A stretch of 64,000 bases of DNA from Candidatus Nanopelagicales bacterium (GCA_030827125.1 JAURFD010000004.1:1-64000); one strand, 5' to 3'; positions 1 to 9,315 are shown, counted from the stretch's first letter. Made by a program: numbers and translations. The notes: a model not told the origin generated them from the letters alone.

Positions 1-112
1 ATTGGTGCGCTTGACGTCGGTAACGTAGAGCGGCCCCCCGGGGCAGGCTCCGTTCCACCACTCCAGGGGGGTCTGATAGCCGATGTTCGCCGGGCTCTGC
101 GCCATGAGTTGG

Positions 113-143
113 TGACAACATTCTGACAACATTTACGTTGTCA
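113..143. repeat. TGACAACATT direct repeats plus inverted half-site (possible integrase arm-type or operator sites)
   Basis: TGACAACATT at 113-122 and 124-133 (11-nt period), then ACGTTGTCA (inverse of TGACAACGT) at 135-143. Confidence 0.5.
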
Positions 144-222
144 CTGCCTACTCCTAAGTCGCACTCCGCGCCTCTTTCTTTCCACGGGGCACCACTTATT
201 GATACGGCCTACCAATGTCTCA

Positions 223-269
223 ACGCACTCGTAATGCGTAGGTCCGGGGTTCAAATCCCCGAGGCGGCT
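223..269 (+). tRNA. 3' fragment of tRNA-Thr(CGT): anticodon arm, T arm and acceptor 3' strand only
   Basis: Anticodon stem ACGCA/TGCGT with loop CTCGTAA (CGT anticodon at 230-232); T arm CGGGG-TTCAAAT-CCCCG; 3' acceptor strand AGGCGGC+T. No upstream GCCGCCT 5' acceptor strand or D arm. Confidence 0.75.
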
Positions 270-289
270 CTGCGGAGCTCTGGCCAGTT

Positions 290-1524
290 TCACGTGGATA
301 CAGGGCAGTTCCGACGCACCGTGAACGCGAGCCCCCCAACCACTGCTGTCATGGTCAATGCCGATATTGCCACGGTCGCGGTTGCGGCGAGGTAGTCAAG
401 CGACAATCCCCACAGCAGGGTGCCGATGGGCAGCGAGATCGTTGCGAGGAGCGCAATGCCTGCTACTCCAGACTGCTCCCCTCCGGGAGCGGCGGAGTGC
501 GCAACTCCGGCGATAGTCAAAGTGCGAAGAGTGAAACGGCTGGCGCCGAGACAGATACCACTGATGGTCCACACCACAAGATCGAATTGTGTGAAGGGTA
601 TGGCAGTGCTTGCGGCGAAGATGAGCATGAAACTTGTCACCCCGATGGATGCCCACAAGGCTCCACCGAGTTCAGTCTGCCGACGAAGAATCCTCTTGAC
701 GATCGTAGGCACCAGCAGTCGGCCACCCGCGATACCGGCAAGTGTGAAACCGGCGCCTGAGGGGAGCGGGTCGTGGTCGATGCTGTTGAGCAGGGGAACA
801 ACCATGTTGAACATCGGGATCGTGAGGACCATGGAGAAGACAGTCAAGACGGCAAAGTGACGAAGCGTGGTATTCAACCAAAGTGCTGCGACACGCTCAC
901 GGACCTTGGGGGACTTGGCGACTGCCGTCACATCGATGGATTGATGTGAGCTGCGAAGGAGAAGGATCGCGAGTGGAATGGTCAAGACACCGTTAGCGAG
1001 GATCCCACCCCTGGATCCGTCCGGTGAATGATGTAGCCACCGAGTGATGCCCCAAAGATCGTTGCGATGCCGACCGCCACACCGCGTCTGGCCAAGGAAG
1101 TGGCCAAAGAGGACGGGTCGATGAACTGACGAGCAACGAAGGGTGTCAGGACCATGGTGATCCCGGAAAGAACCCCGAATACGGGTGCGGAAAGCCAGAG
1201 GACGAGGAGGCTACTTGTTGTGAACAGCTCGATAAGACCGACGATGGCCCACGAGACGGCAACACCTGCCTGAGCCACCGCGAATACACGCAGTCTTCCC
1301 CATCGCGAGGTCAGCCGATTCACGCTCATGGTTGCGATCCCGGCGAATGCCAACATCACGGTCAAGAAGATGCCTGTCTCGAGACCGCCATTGCCGTCCG
1401 AAGCAAGGGTCGTTGCGGATGTGGCTCCCAACTGACCAATGATCGTCCCGGCGACTGCAAGGCCCCCAAGAGCAAGGAAAGCGCTGGTGCGTAGGCGAGA
1501 AGGGACTGGTTCGCCGGGCACCAT
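290..1524 (-). pseudogene. MFS transporter split by a 1-nt frameshift (N-terminal ORF 982-1524, C-terminal ORF 290-985)
   Basis: Two consecutive minus-strand ORFs with MFS-like TM segments; adding one G in the GGGG run (plus coordinates about 1004-1011) restores ...HRTDPGGGILANGVLTIPLAILLL... Confidence 0.7.
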
Positions 1525-1536
1525 ATGGCAACGCTA

Positions 1537-1727
1537 AAGGATCCGCCCCATGTTTCGACGGTGGGCCGTCCGTAGCTGTCTCGGTATGAGGCCAGGGGCT
1601 GGGCCGTGTTGACGGATCGTTCGCGTCGTCCTTGGAGCAGGCGGGTGTGGAGCAGTTGCGGTGTCGGTCGGGGATCTATCGGCAGCTGAAGCGCCATGCG
1701 TTGATCGATAGCCCAGGACTGCACCCG
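1537..1727 (+). mobile_element. Decayed IS481-like transposase remnant
   Basis: Reading through a stop: VSTVGRP*LSRYEARGWAVLTDRSRRP, resembling the IS481 HTH region; in a shifted frame CRSGIYRQLKRHALIDSP, resembling the following segment. Confidence 0.5.
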
Positions 1728-1806
1728 TAGCAATGGAGATACAGCGGTGAATCGCTCCACGTGACTGAAGGCGAATCGGCTGGCAACAAAAGCGGCTACG
1801 CGTGAC

Positions 1807-3213
1807 GTGATGTGGGAGCATCGCGACGTGTCGACTAGCCGCAGGTCTCTCAAGGTTCTCACGGTCCTCTCGGCGGGGGCCTTGGCAGCCAGCCCGCTCG
1901 TCTGGGCAAGTGCGGGAAGCGGCGCAAACGCTGCGCCGACGAACGACGCGGCCCCGATGCTTCCGAACGCCAGCCACGACGGCCCCACCATCGCGCCCAT
2001 CCTGAAGCGAGACATCCTGGTCGGTGCAGACCTGTGGGACACCGTTCCCCGCCTGATGTCACTGACGTTGAACTTTGAGGGGATCATCGGCATCCCCCAC
2101 GCGGATGATCCCGATTTTGATGTCGCCAGTGCCGCTGTCATCGCGGCCGGAGGCGCTTGGAACACGCTCACCGAGTGCAGTTCCACCCCCACCACGATCT
2201 CGCACACCACAGCGGTGTCCCCGGAGCAGTACTACTCCGTAAGTGGCGTGTATGGCGAATTTCTTGACGTGGTGCAGGTGCAAACGTCGTGGCCGGTCCG
2301 CCCAAGCACGCTGGACGGCACAGATTTCAGAGTTACTTTGAACGACGGCACGATCACTGAACCTGCGGCAGCGATGATCGTCCCCAACTTCGAATACAAC
2401 GAACGATCAGTCCTGATCCTAAACGGCGAATTCGGCAATCGCTTTCCCAAGAGCGATCCGAGGGTTCGCTATCCGGTGAAGGTCGAGATCGTCAAGGACG
2501 CCACTCCACTGCAACTCGTGGGCCCCAAGGGTGCGCTGGTGAGCGCCGTCGGCATGTCCATCACCAACGACAAGACTCCCTACGACGATCAGCCAGATGA
2601 TCCGAGAAAGTGGACCGGCCCCAAGATCATCGCCGCCAAGCTGACGCGCATGTCCACCCTCGGCGAGAACGGACCCGCACCACTAAAGAAGAACCTTCTA
2701 CCCAATGATGGAATCTCCATGTACGGAGAGGACAAGGCTCAGTTCCGCCTCCGGATGTTGACCGTCGGCGGTGCCTTTTCGCCCGACGGAATCTTTGGAC
2801 TGCACCCTGGCGATTACCGCAAGCACTTCCGTCTCGTGGCGATCGAAAAGGACGGCACCCGCGTGCCCCTGACGGACACGGGCAAGACCTACCGGATCGA
2901 TGGTCACCCAATTCGCGTCGAAGGATTGGCCGATCTCGGAGTGAGGCAAGACACCTACGACCAGTGCTACCAGGAAGACAGCGAAAACCAGATCGACGTG
3001 ATTCTTTCGGGTAGCGCGAAAGCAGCCAAGCGGATCGCAATCCTGCAGATCCCGGCTCAGGGCAACGGCTACTCACCTCTCTACAATGACGGCGGACCCG
3101 GCAACAACCCAGCGCCCGGAGTCCGCTACACCGCGCCAAGCCCACGACACTCGGTATCCATCATCAACGGGCTCAAGGATCCGATGCGGGTGACCTTCCG
3201 ACGGACGCCCTAG
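1807..3213 (+). CDS. Secreted protein of unknown function (start may be GTG 1828)
   Basis: Long ORF with N-terminal signal peptide (RRSLKVLTVLSAGALAASPLVWASAGSGANAAP); no domain recognised. Confidence 0.75.
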   Translation: MMWEHRDVSTSRRSLKVLTVLSAGALAASPLVWASAGSGANAAPTNDAAPMLPNASHDGPTIAPILKRDILVGADLWDTVPRLMSLTLNFEGIIGIPHADDPDFDVASAAVIAAGGAWNTLTECSSTPTTISHTTAVSPEQYYSVSGVYGEFLDVVQVQTSWPVRPSTLDGTDFRVTLNDGTITEPAAAMIVPNFEYNERSVLILNGEFGNRFPKSDPRVRYPVKVEIVKDATPLQLVGPKGALVSAVGMSITNDKTPYDDQPDDPRKWTGPKIIAAKLTRMSTLGENGPAPLKKNLLPNDGISMYGEDKAQFRLRMLTVGGAFSPDGIFGLHPGDYRKHFRLVAIEKDGTRVPLTDTGKTYRIDGHPIRVEGLADLGVRQDTYDQCYQEDSENQIDVILSGSAKAAKRIAILQIPAQGNGYSPLYNDGGPGNNPAPGVRYTAPSPRHSVSIINGLKDPMRVTFRRTP

Positions 3214-3246
3214 GGGCGGGCCGATGGTGGCCACTAATCTTCGGCC

Positions 3247-3999
3247 ATGTCACCGAGCGTCGACTACTCACTCGCACGCGGCATCGGTTGTATCCGCCTG
3301 AATCGTCCCGAGCGACTCAACGCCGTCACGCCCGCGCTGGTGGACGACCTGCTCGCGGCACTCGATCAAGCGCGGGCGGACGACGCCCGGGTCGTCATCC
3401 TCACCGGAAACGGCTCGTCCTTCTGCGCTGGCTGGGATCTGAAGGAGCCGCCCATCGAGGAGTCCGGCGACGAAGCCCGAACACGACTCCAACGTCTGCA
3501 AGACGTCACGAGAAAGATGATGGCTTTCCCCGGCCCCGTGATCGCCGCCGTGCAGGGATACGCGCTCGGAGCCGGCGCCGAGTTCGCGCTGTCTGCCGAT
3601 CTCGTGGTTGCCGGGGCGGATGCCGTCTTCGGATTCCCTGAGGTCAGTGTCGGCCTCAGCGGTACCAACGGAATGTCCTACCTCCTGCCTAGAGCCGTCG
3701 GACTTGCCCGAGCCAAGGAGCTCGCCTTCCTCGGGCAGCACTTCGATGCCGAACGCGCCCACGCCCTGGGGCTCGTCATGCGCGTCGTCCCAGCGGGCGC
3801 ACATGAAGCGGCCGCCTTCCAGTTTGCCGAGGAGTTGGCGGCCAAGCCACCCGTTGCCCTGCGACTGGCCAAGCAACTCCTCGACCAGGGTCAGCAGTCA
3901 ACTCTGGCGGTGGCGCTCGACGCGGAGGTCGAGGCCGCGCTCGACACTCTCAAAACTGACGAGAACGCCGAGGCCGCCGCCCGGTTCAAAGAACGCTGA
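3247..3999 (+). CDS. Enoyl-CoA hydratase/isomerase family protein
   Basis: Crotonase motifs (GNGSSFCAGWDLKE; AAVQGYALGAGAEFALSADLVVA). Confidence 0.9.
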   Translation: MSPSVDYSLARGIGCIRLNRPERLNAVTPALVDDLLAALDQARADDARVVILTGNGSSFCAGWDLKEPPIEESGDEARTRLQRLQDVTRKMMAFPGPVIAAVQGYALGAGAEFALSADLVVAGADAVFGFPEVSVGLSGTNGMSYLLPRAVGLARAKELAFLGQHFDAERAHALGLVMRVVPAGAHEAAAFQFAEELAAKPPVALRLAKQLLDQGQQSTLAVALDAEVEAALDTLKTDENAEAAARFKER

Positions 4000-4003
4000 C
4001 GCG

Positions 4004-6112
4004 ATGATCGAATTCCCCAGCACGCTCGATGAGGCAGTGCGCCGAGCCGCGGAGAGATGGCCGGACCGCACAGCGTGGATCTTCGACCTCCGTGAGGGAC
4101 CTAAGCCGGACGCGTCAATATCCATGACGTTTGCCGAGGTGGCGGCCGGAGTAGACCGAGTCGCCCATCACCTGCACCATCGCGGGATACGTGCAGGGCA
4201 GCGCGTCGGCGTGATGCTGCACAACAGGGCCGACTACTCCCTCATCTGGCTCGCCCTCGCTCGGCTCGGGGCCGCGATGGTGCCCATCAGCGTGAAGAGT
4301 CGACATGACGATGCCTCGTGGATTCTCGACCGCTCACAGGCGGTCGCTGTTGTGTCGACCGCGGAACTCCTCTCCAACATCGCACCCGTGAGTACTTCCG
4401 TTATCGAGTTGGGCGAACTGCTCGCACCATGCGACGACTCCCCGCTCCCGGATAGCCCATCGCCGAGCGACATCGTCAACGTGCAGTTCACCTCCGGCAC
4501 CACAGGTCGCCCGAAAGGCTGCCTTCTCTCCCACCACTACTGGCTCTACCTCGTCAGCAGCCTTGTCACCGGCTTCCCCCTTCTGACCCCCGAGGATCGA
4601 CTGCTCACCTCGCAATCCATGTCCTACATGGACCCGCAATGGACGATCGCTGCCGGACTGGTGAGCGGCGCGGGCGTCATCGTTCTCGATGGATTTCACC
4701 CGTCAACCATCTGGGACCGACTGCGAGAGCACGAGGCGACGCACTTCTATTGCGTGGCCTCCATGCCGATCCTCATGCTGAGCGCTCCACCTTCTCCCGA
4801 GGACCGGAATCATCGCCTGCGAGTGATCCAGTGCTCGGCCATTCCCCCCGGTCGTCACGCCGAACTTGAGGCACGTTGGGGTGTTCCATGGTTTGAGATT
4901 TTTGGCATGACCGAGACCGGTGGCGACATTCACGTGACGGACGAAGACCACGACGAGTGCGTCGGGACGGGGACGATTGGTCGAGCAAAGCCGGGCCGCG
5001 AGGTGCGCGTTGTCGACTCAAACGACGTCGACGTGCCGGTCGGACAAGTGGGCGAACTCCTACTCCGTGGGTCCGGAATGATGACGGGGTACGACGACGA
5101 TCCGGAGGCAACGTCGGACATCTTCCGCGGCGGCTGGCTGCACACCGGCGACCTCGCCCGCCAGGATGAGCGCGGATATCTCTGGATTGTTGGCCGCGTG
5201 AAGGACATGATCCGTCGCGCGGGCGAGAACATCGCCGCGCGCGAGGTCGAGGATACGCTCGTCACGCACCCCGATGTCCGTCTCTCGGCGGTTGTCGGCG
5301 TACCTGATGAACTGCGCGGCGAGGAGATCAAGGCGTACGTACAACTCATTGGCGAGCACGATGTCGAAGCGGCTGCTCGCACACTGAGCGAGCACTGCCG
5401 GGAGCGGCTGGCACGTTTCAAGGTCCCGCGCTACTGGGAGTTTCGCGATGACCTCCCTCGCACCCCCTCCGAACGCGTGGCCAAACAGCGCCTCGTGCCA
5501 GGGATCACCTGGGATTCTTCTGACGAGGTCTTCATAGACATGTCTCCGATCGCCCTCGCGCCGTACGACTCGACCATGCACGAGGCCGCGGTTCGCCAGA
5601 TCTACGAGTCCGCATTCCCCGCGGCCTTGCGAGCGGACTGGAACGCCCTCGCACAGCATCGCGACGACGAGGAACTTCTCGTCCTCACCAGCAGGCAAGT
5701 ACTCGGATTCACTCTGGTTCGGCATCTCGGTGACACCGGCGCTGTCTTCATTCGCTACTTCGCTATCGACGGCGATCTCCGAGGTCAGGGTCATGGGAGC
5801 TTGCTCATGGAGCGTCTCGTGGAGCACCTCACGTCGAGCGGCGCTATCGCACTCCTGCTCGACGTCGAGGACCCGGACGGCGAACCCGACAACTCGGAGC
5901 ACGTTCACCGCATTCGGTTTTACGAGCGCAACGGTGTCCGTCTGCTGGCCGTGCCGGACTATGCGCCACCGGACCACGGATCCACCGGAGAGTTGGTCCG
6001 CTTGCGACTCATGGGAAGGCCCCTCGCCGACGGCCCCCTCCTGGAAGGGAGACATCTCGACGCCATGGTCAACGCGGTGATGGTGCATCGCTACGGCGTA
6101 GACGGTAGATGA
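4004..6112 (+). CDS. ANL-family acyl-CoA ligase (CaiC-like) fused to a C-terminal GNAT acetyltransferase domain
   Basis: AMP-binding motif VQFTSGTTGRPKGCLLSH, FGMTETGG, GWLHTGDLARQDERGYLWIVGRVKDMIRRAGENI; C-terminal GNAT-like YFAIDGDLRGQGHGSLLMERLVEHL. Start set at ATG 4004. Confidence 0.88.
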   Translation: MIEFPSTLDEAVRRAAERWPDRTAWIFDLREGPKPDASISMTFAEVAAGVDRVAHHLHHRGIRAGQRVGVMLHNRADYSLIWLALARLGAAMVPISVKSRHDDASWILDRSQAVAVVSTAELLSNIAPVSTSVIELGELLAPCDDSPLPDSPSPSDIVNVQFTSGTTGRPKGCLLSHHYWLYLVSSLVTGFPLLTPEDRLLTSQSMSYMDPQWTIAAGLVSGAGVIVLDGFHPSTIWDRLREHEATHFYCVASMPILMLSAPPSPEDRNHRLRVIQCSAIPPGRHAELEARWGVPWFEIFGMTETGGDIHVTDEDHDECVGTGTIGRAKPGREVRVVDSNDVDVPVGQVGELLLRGSGMMTGYDDDPEATSDIFRGGWLHTGDLARQDERGYLWIVGRVKDMIRRAGENIAAREVEDTLVTHPDVRLSAVVGVPDELRGEEIKAYVQLIGEHDVEAAARTLSEHCRERLARFKVPRYWEFRDDLPRTPSERVAKQRLVPGITWDSSDEVFIDMSPIALAPYDSTMHEAAVRQIYESAFPAALRADWNALAQHRDDEELLVLTSRQVLGFTLVRHLGDTGAVFIRYFAIDGDLRGQGHGSLLMERLVEHLTSSGAIALLLDVEDPDGEPDNSEHVHRIRFYERNGVRLLAVPDYAPPDHGSTGELVRLRLMGRPLADGPLLEGRHLDAMVNAVMVHRYGVDGR

Positions 6113-6251
6113 CGACGCGCCGCCAAGCCCCTTGTCGTGGCACTCAGGTTCTACTGCGTACGTTTCATCCGCATCGCCGCGACCGTGACCGTCTAAGGAC
6201 TCGGCGCTGCAGCTCTCGCACGAGCACTGGGTCTTGTCGAGCCGGCAACGG

Positions 6252-7052
6252 CTACAGCTGACCGCGCGGAGCCCAGCGAAACACCCTCAGGGCAATGAGG
6301 AACCCGCCGACCGTCCAGATGCCGAGCGCTACGGCGCACCAGCCCAGCTGCCAGCTCCCACTTGCTTCGATCACCTGGGCGCCATCGGGCAGGAATACCG
6401 ACCGCATCGCCTGGGTAAGCCACTTCAGGGGGAAGAGCGAGGCGAAGGCCTGCATCCACTCGGGGAGGTCGGTGAAGATGAAGAACACGCCGGATGTGAA
6501 CTGCAGCACCAGAACCACCGGTGCGACGAGGGCGGAGGCGCCCTTGCCCTGCTTGGGCACGACCGAATAGGCGATACCGATAAAGGTGCAGGAGAGCAGG
6601 CCGAGGACACTCACCCACGCAAAGGTGAACCAGTGAGTTGGTGAGGTGGGCAGTTGAATCCGGAAGAACAGCACGCCCACCACGAGGATCAAGATCACCT
6701 GGGCGATGTAGGCGACGAAGACCATGCCGACCTTGCCGATGAAGTAGGACGCCTTGGGCATCGGCAATCCGGCCAGCCGCTTCAGCGTCCCATCCTCCCG
6801 CTCCATCGGGATGGCGATCGCGAGGTTCTGAAAGGACGTGTAGAGAATGCCGGAGGCGATCATTCCGGCGAGGAAGTATTGCGTGAACGTGACGTCCTCG
6901 AACCCAATTTCGGAGTTGGCAAACACCGATCCGAAGATGACCAACAGGATCACGGGGAGCAGGAAGTTGAACAGCGCACTCTCGCGATCCCGGAAGAACT
7001 GCCTCAATTCCAGGAGAATTCGGCTCCGACCGATCCTCAGTGTCGTGCTCAT
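6252..7052 (-). CDS. ABC-2 type transporter permease
   Basis: Multi-TM protein (LPVILLVIFGSVF..., PMPKASYFIGKVGMVFVAYIAQ); overlaps the upstream ATPase stop by ATGA. Confidence 0.85.
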   Translation of the reverse strand: MSTTLRIGRSRILLELRQFFRDRESALFNFLLPVILLVIFGSVFANSEIGFEDVTFTQYFLAGMIASGILYTSFQNLAIAIPMEREDGTLKRLAGLPMPKASYFIGKVGMVFVAYIAQVILILVVGVLFFRIQLPTSPTHWFTFAWVSVLGLLSCTFIGIAYSVVPKQGKGASALVAPVVLVLQFTSGVFFIFTDLPEWMQAFASLFPLKWLTQAMRSVFLPDGAQVIEASGSWQLGWCAVALGIWTVGGFLIALRVFRWAPRGQL

Positions 7053-7894
7053 GACTCGCCCTCGTTCTTGAGGAGTTCGAGATAGGTCTCTTCGAGCGTG
7101 GGTCGGTGGACCTGGAGCGAGGGCACCTCGCCGCCGAAGCGCTCTGCGAGGCGCTGCACGAGCAGCGTCGGTTCCGTCGTCTCCTTTGACAAGCCGTGGC
7201 CGTTCTCTTCCCACGACACATGGGCCCGAGCGTGGGAGCGATCGCCGATATTGCCTGGGGTGTCGCAGGCGATGATGCGGCCCCGCGCGATGACGGCGAC
7301 CCGATCCGCGAGTCGCTCGGCCTCATCGAGGTAGTGCGTCGTGAGCAGGATGGTGGTGCCGTCAGCCTTCAACTCTTCGATCAGCGCCCAGAACTCGTGC
7401 CGAGCCTCCGGGTCGAATCCCGTCGTTGGCTCATCGAGAAAGAGGACCTCCGGCCGACCGATGATGCCGAGGGCAACATCGAGTCGTCGTCGCTGGCCCC
7501 CAGACAACTTGGCGTTCCGCGACTTCGCCTTCTCCACCAGCCCGACTCGCTCGATCACCTTGTCGGGGTCGTACGAATCTGGGAAGTAGCCGGCGAAATG
7601 GTGCACAGACTCGCGCACTGTGAGATCACCAAGATCGCGATCGGACTGGAGCACGATGCCAAGGCGGCTGCGCCACTCCAGCCCCGCGGACCCAGGGTCT
7701 TGCCCCAGTACGCGTGCAGTACCTCGATCGGCCTTGCGGTAGCCCTCGAGGATCTCGGTTGTCGTCGTCTTGCCGGCTCCGTTCGGTCCAAGCAGAGCAA
7801 GGCACTCGCCACTCGCCACGTGAAAGGAGACGTCGTCGACTGCGACAACATCGCCATAGACCTTACGTAGGTGCTCCACCTCGATCGCGTACAT
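7049..7894 (-). CDS. ABC transporter ATP-binding protein (drug-exporter type)
   Basis: Walker A GPNGAGKTTT, signature LSGGQRRR, Walker B VLFLDEPTTGFDP. Confidence 0.92.
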   Translation of the reverse strand: MYAIEVEHLRKVYGDVVAVDDVSFHVASGECLALLGPNGAGKTTTTEILEGYRKADRGTARVLGQDPGSAGLEWRSRLGIVLQSDRDLGDLTVRESVHHFAGYFPDSYDPDKVIERVGLVEKAKSRNAKLSGGQRRRLDVALGIIGRPEVLFLDEPTTGFDPEARHEFWALIEELKADGTTILLTTHYLDEAERLADRVAVIARGRIIACDTPGNIGDRSHARAHVSWEENGHGLSKETTEPTLLVQRLAERFGGEVPSLQVHRPTLEETYLELLKNEGES

Positions 7895-7935
7895 CGGCCA
7901 CCTCCCTGATCGACGCTAACCCGCGGCAATGGAGT

Positions 7936-7953
7936 GGCCTAGGGCCTTAGGCC
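7936..7953. promoter_or_regulatory. Operator-like inverted repeat GGCCTA-GGGCCT-TAGGCC
   Basis: 6-bp perfect inverted repeat with 6-bp spacer in the divergent intergenic region 7895-8150. Confidence 0.3.
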
Positions 7954-8150
7954 CCCGTTCTGGCGGGACTTCCTTCATAACCGCAGGGCTAGTCCGAGCC
8001 CCAAAGACTGTGGCCAGCACGGTAGAAGGACATTCCAATGCGAGGTGTACTTCAGATACGCTAACGAGTGTCCAGTTCGCGCTAACCCGGGCAGGGACCG
8101 CACCTTCGTGGGCGTTCAACCCAGCCGCACACACGAGGAGAGGTTCCGAC

Positions 8151-9158
8151 ATGGCCAAATCGGCTTCGGCTTTACTGCGCGGTCATTCAGCGCGGCGCAT
8201 CACGTCGCTTCTCGCGGGGACCGTGGCCGGGACACTACTTCTTGCCCCTATCGCCATCGCTCCGACCGCGTCTGCGGCCCCCGTTCCCTTCGATAGCGGC
8301 TTCAGTAGGACCAATGCCGGCCTTCCGAGGTACGTCAAGTACGCCCCACGCGAGGCCACCAAGCCAGTACAGGTAAATGCCCCGCTACCCACGCAGAAGA
8401 AGGCCGATCGCTTGGCGAAGATATTCGGCATTGACAAGGCCAAGACGTTTACCAAGAAGCAGCGCAAGGACTTCCTATCCGGGAAGGGAACGATTCCGGA
8501 GGGCTACACCAAGGCCGAGGCCCGCAAGGCCGCGGAACTTACTCGCCTCGCCACGACCTACCTCACAAACACCAAGGGAAATACCTACACCCGCATGATC
8601 AATGGTGAGCGCGTAAAGGTGAAGCTCGCGGGTTACGGGTTGATCGTGGACAAGGAGGGAATGCTGAGAGTTCCGGCCAACTGCCCCGATCCGAATTCTT
8701 CGGATTTCGCCCTGTGCTCACCGGTCCGGCTGATCAACTGGGTTCTCACGCCTGAGGCTTTCTGCGACAACCCTGACAATGTGCCTCCGGCGGGGATCCC
8801 GTGCGGCTACATGAATGCCTGGATGCGCGCGAATGGCGCCAAGGACACATTGAAGATGCTCTACGAGTCGGCATGGCTTGGCGAAGCATATTTCGCTGAC
8901 AAGTCCCAGAAGGAAGGTGGGGACAGCCAGCTGATCTACGGCACAAGAAGTGACGGCACCGACTTCACCGTGGGTGTGCCCGTTGCTCCTGCCATGTGGA
9001 TCCTCAACTACATCTTGAACTACATCCTCGAGCCTGAGACGGCGCGCCTCTACCCATCTACATGGACGGCCATCCCCAAACCCGTCGTCACCGCAATCGA
9101 GAACTCGGACAATGGCCAGATCCCCTACAGCGACTACATGGAGTACTTCACGCGCTGA
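8151..9158 (+). CDS. Secreted protein, paralog A (family not recognised)
   Basis: RBS GAGGAGAGG before ATG 8151; signal peptide; alignable over its length with 10493-11473, ending in YSDYMEYFTR. Confidence 0.8.
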   Translation: MAKSASALLRGHSARRITSLLAGTVAGTLLLAPIAIAPTASAAPVPFDSGFSRTNAGLPRYVKYAPREATKPVQVNAPLPTQKKADRLAKIFGIDKAKTFTKKQRKDFLSGKGTIPEGYTKAEARKAAELTRLATTYLTNTKGNTYTRMINGERVKVKLAGYGLIVDKEGMLRVPANCPDPNSSDFALCSPVRLINWVLTPEAFCDNPDNVPPAGIPCGYMNAWMRANGAKDTLKMLYESAWLGEAYFADKSQKEGGDSQLIYGTRSDGTDFTVGVPVAPAMWILNYILNYILEPETARLYPSTWTAIPKPVVTAIENSDNGQIPYSDYMEYFTR

Positions 9159-9315
9159 GGTCCATGCAGTGACGGCATCTCCTCACGGGAGTTCCCCAGA
9201 AGGCGAAGTGCATCGTCTGCGGTCAGCACGGTAGAGCGTGCCGCTGCTACGCGGTGGTATGGAGTCGTTCGTTCGGTGCGCGCCTGGCCGAATCGTCTCG
9301 ACCAGGAGATCCACC

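Noticed and set aside
1-105. Short open frames on both strands at the left edge (possible integrase or transposase end)
   Set aside because: Only about 35 codons visible, open on both strands, no diagnostic motif; cannot be assigned from this window.
223-269. Intact tRNA gene
   Set aside because: Only the 3' half is present; no D arm or complementary 5' acceptor strand within the preceding bases.
5060-6088. 342-aa minus-strand ORF
   Set aside because: Antisense to the ligase-GNAT gene; no recognisable motif.
6193-7326. 377-aa minus-strand ORF
   Set aside because: Out-of-frame overlap with ABC-2 permease and ATPase genes that carry real motifs.
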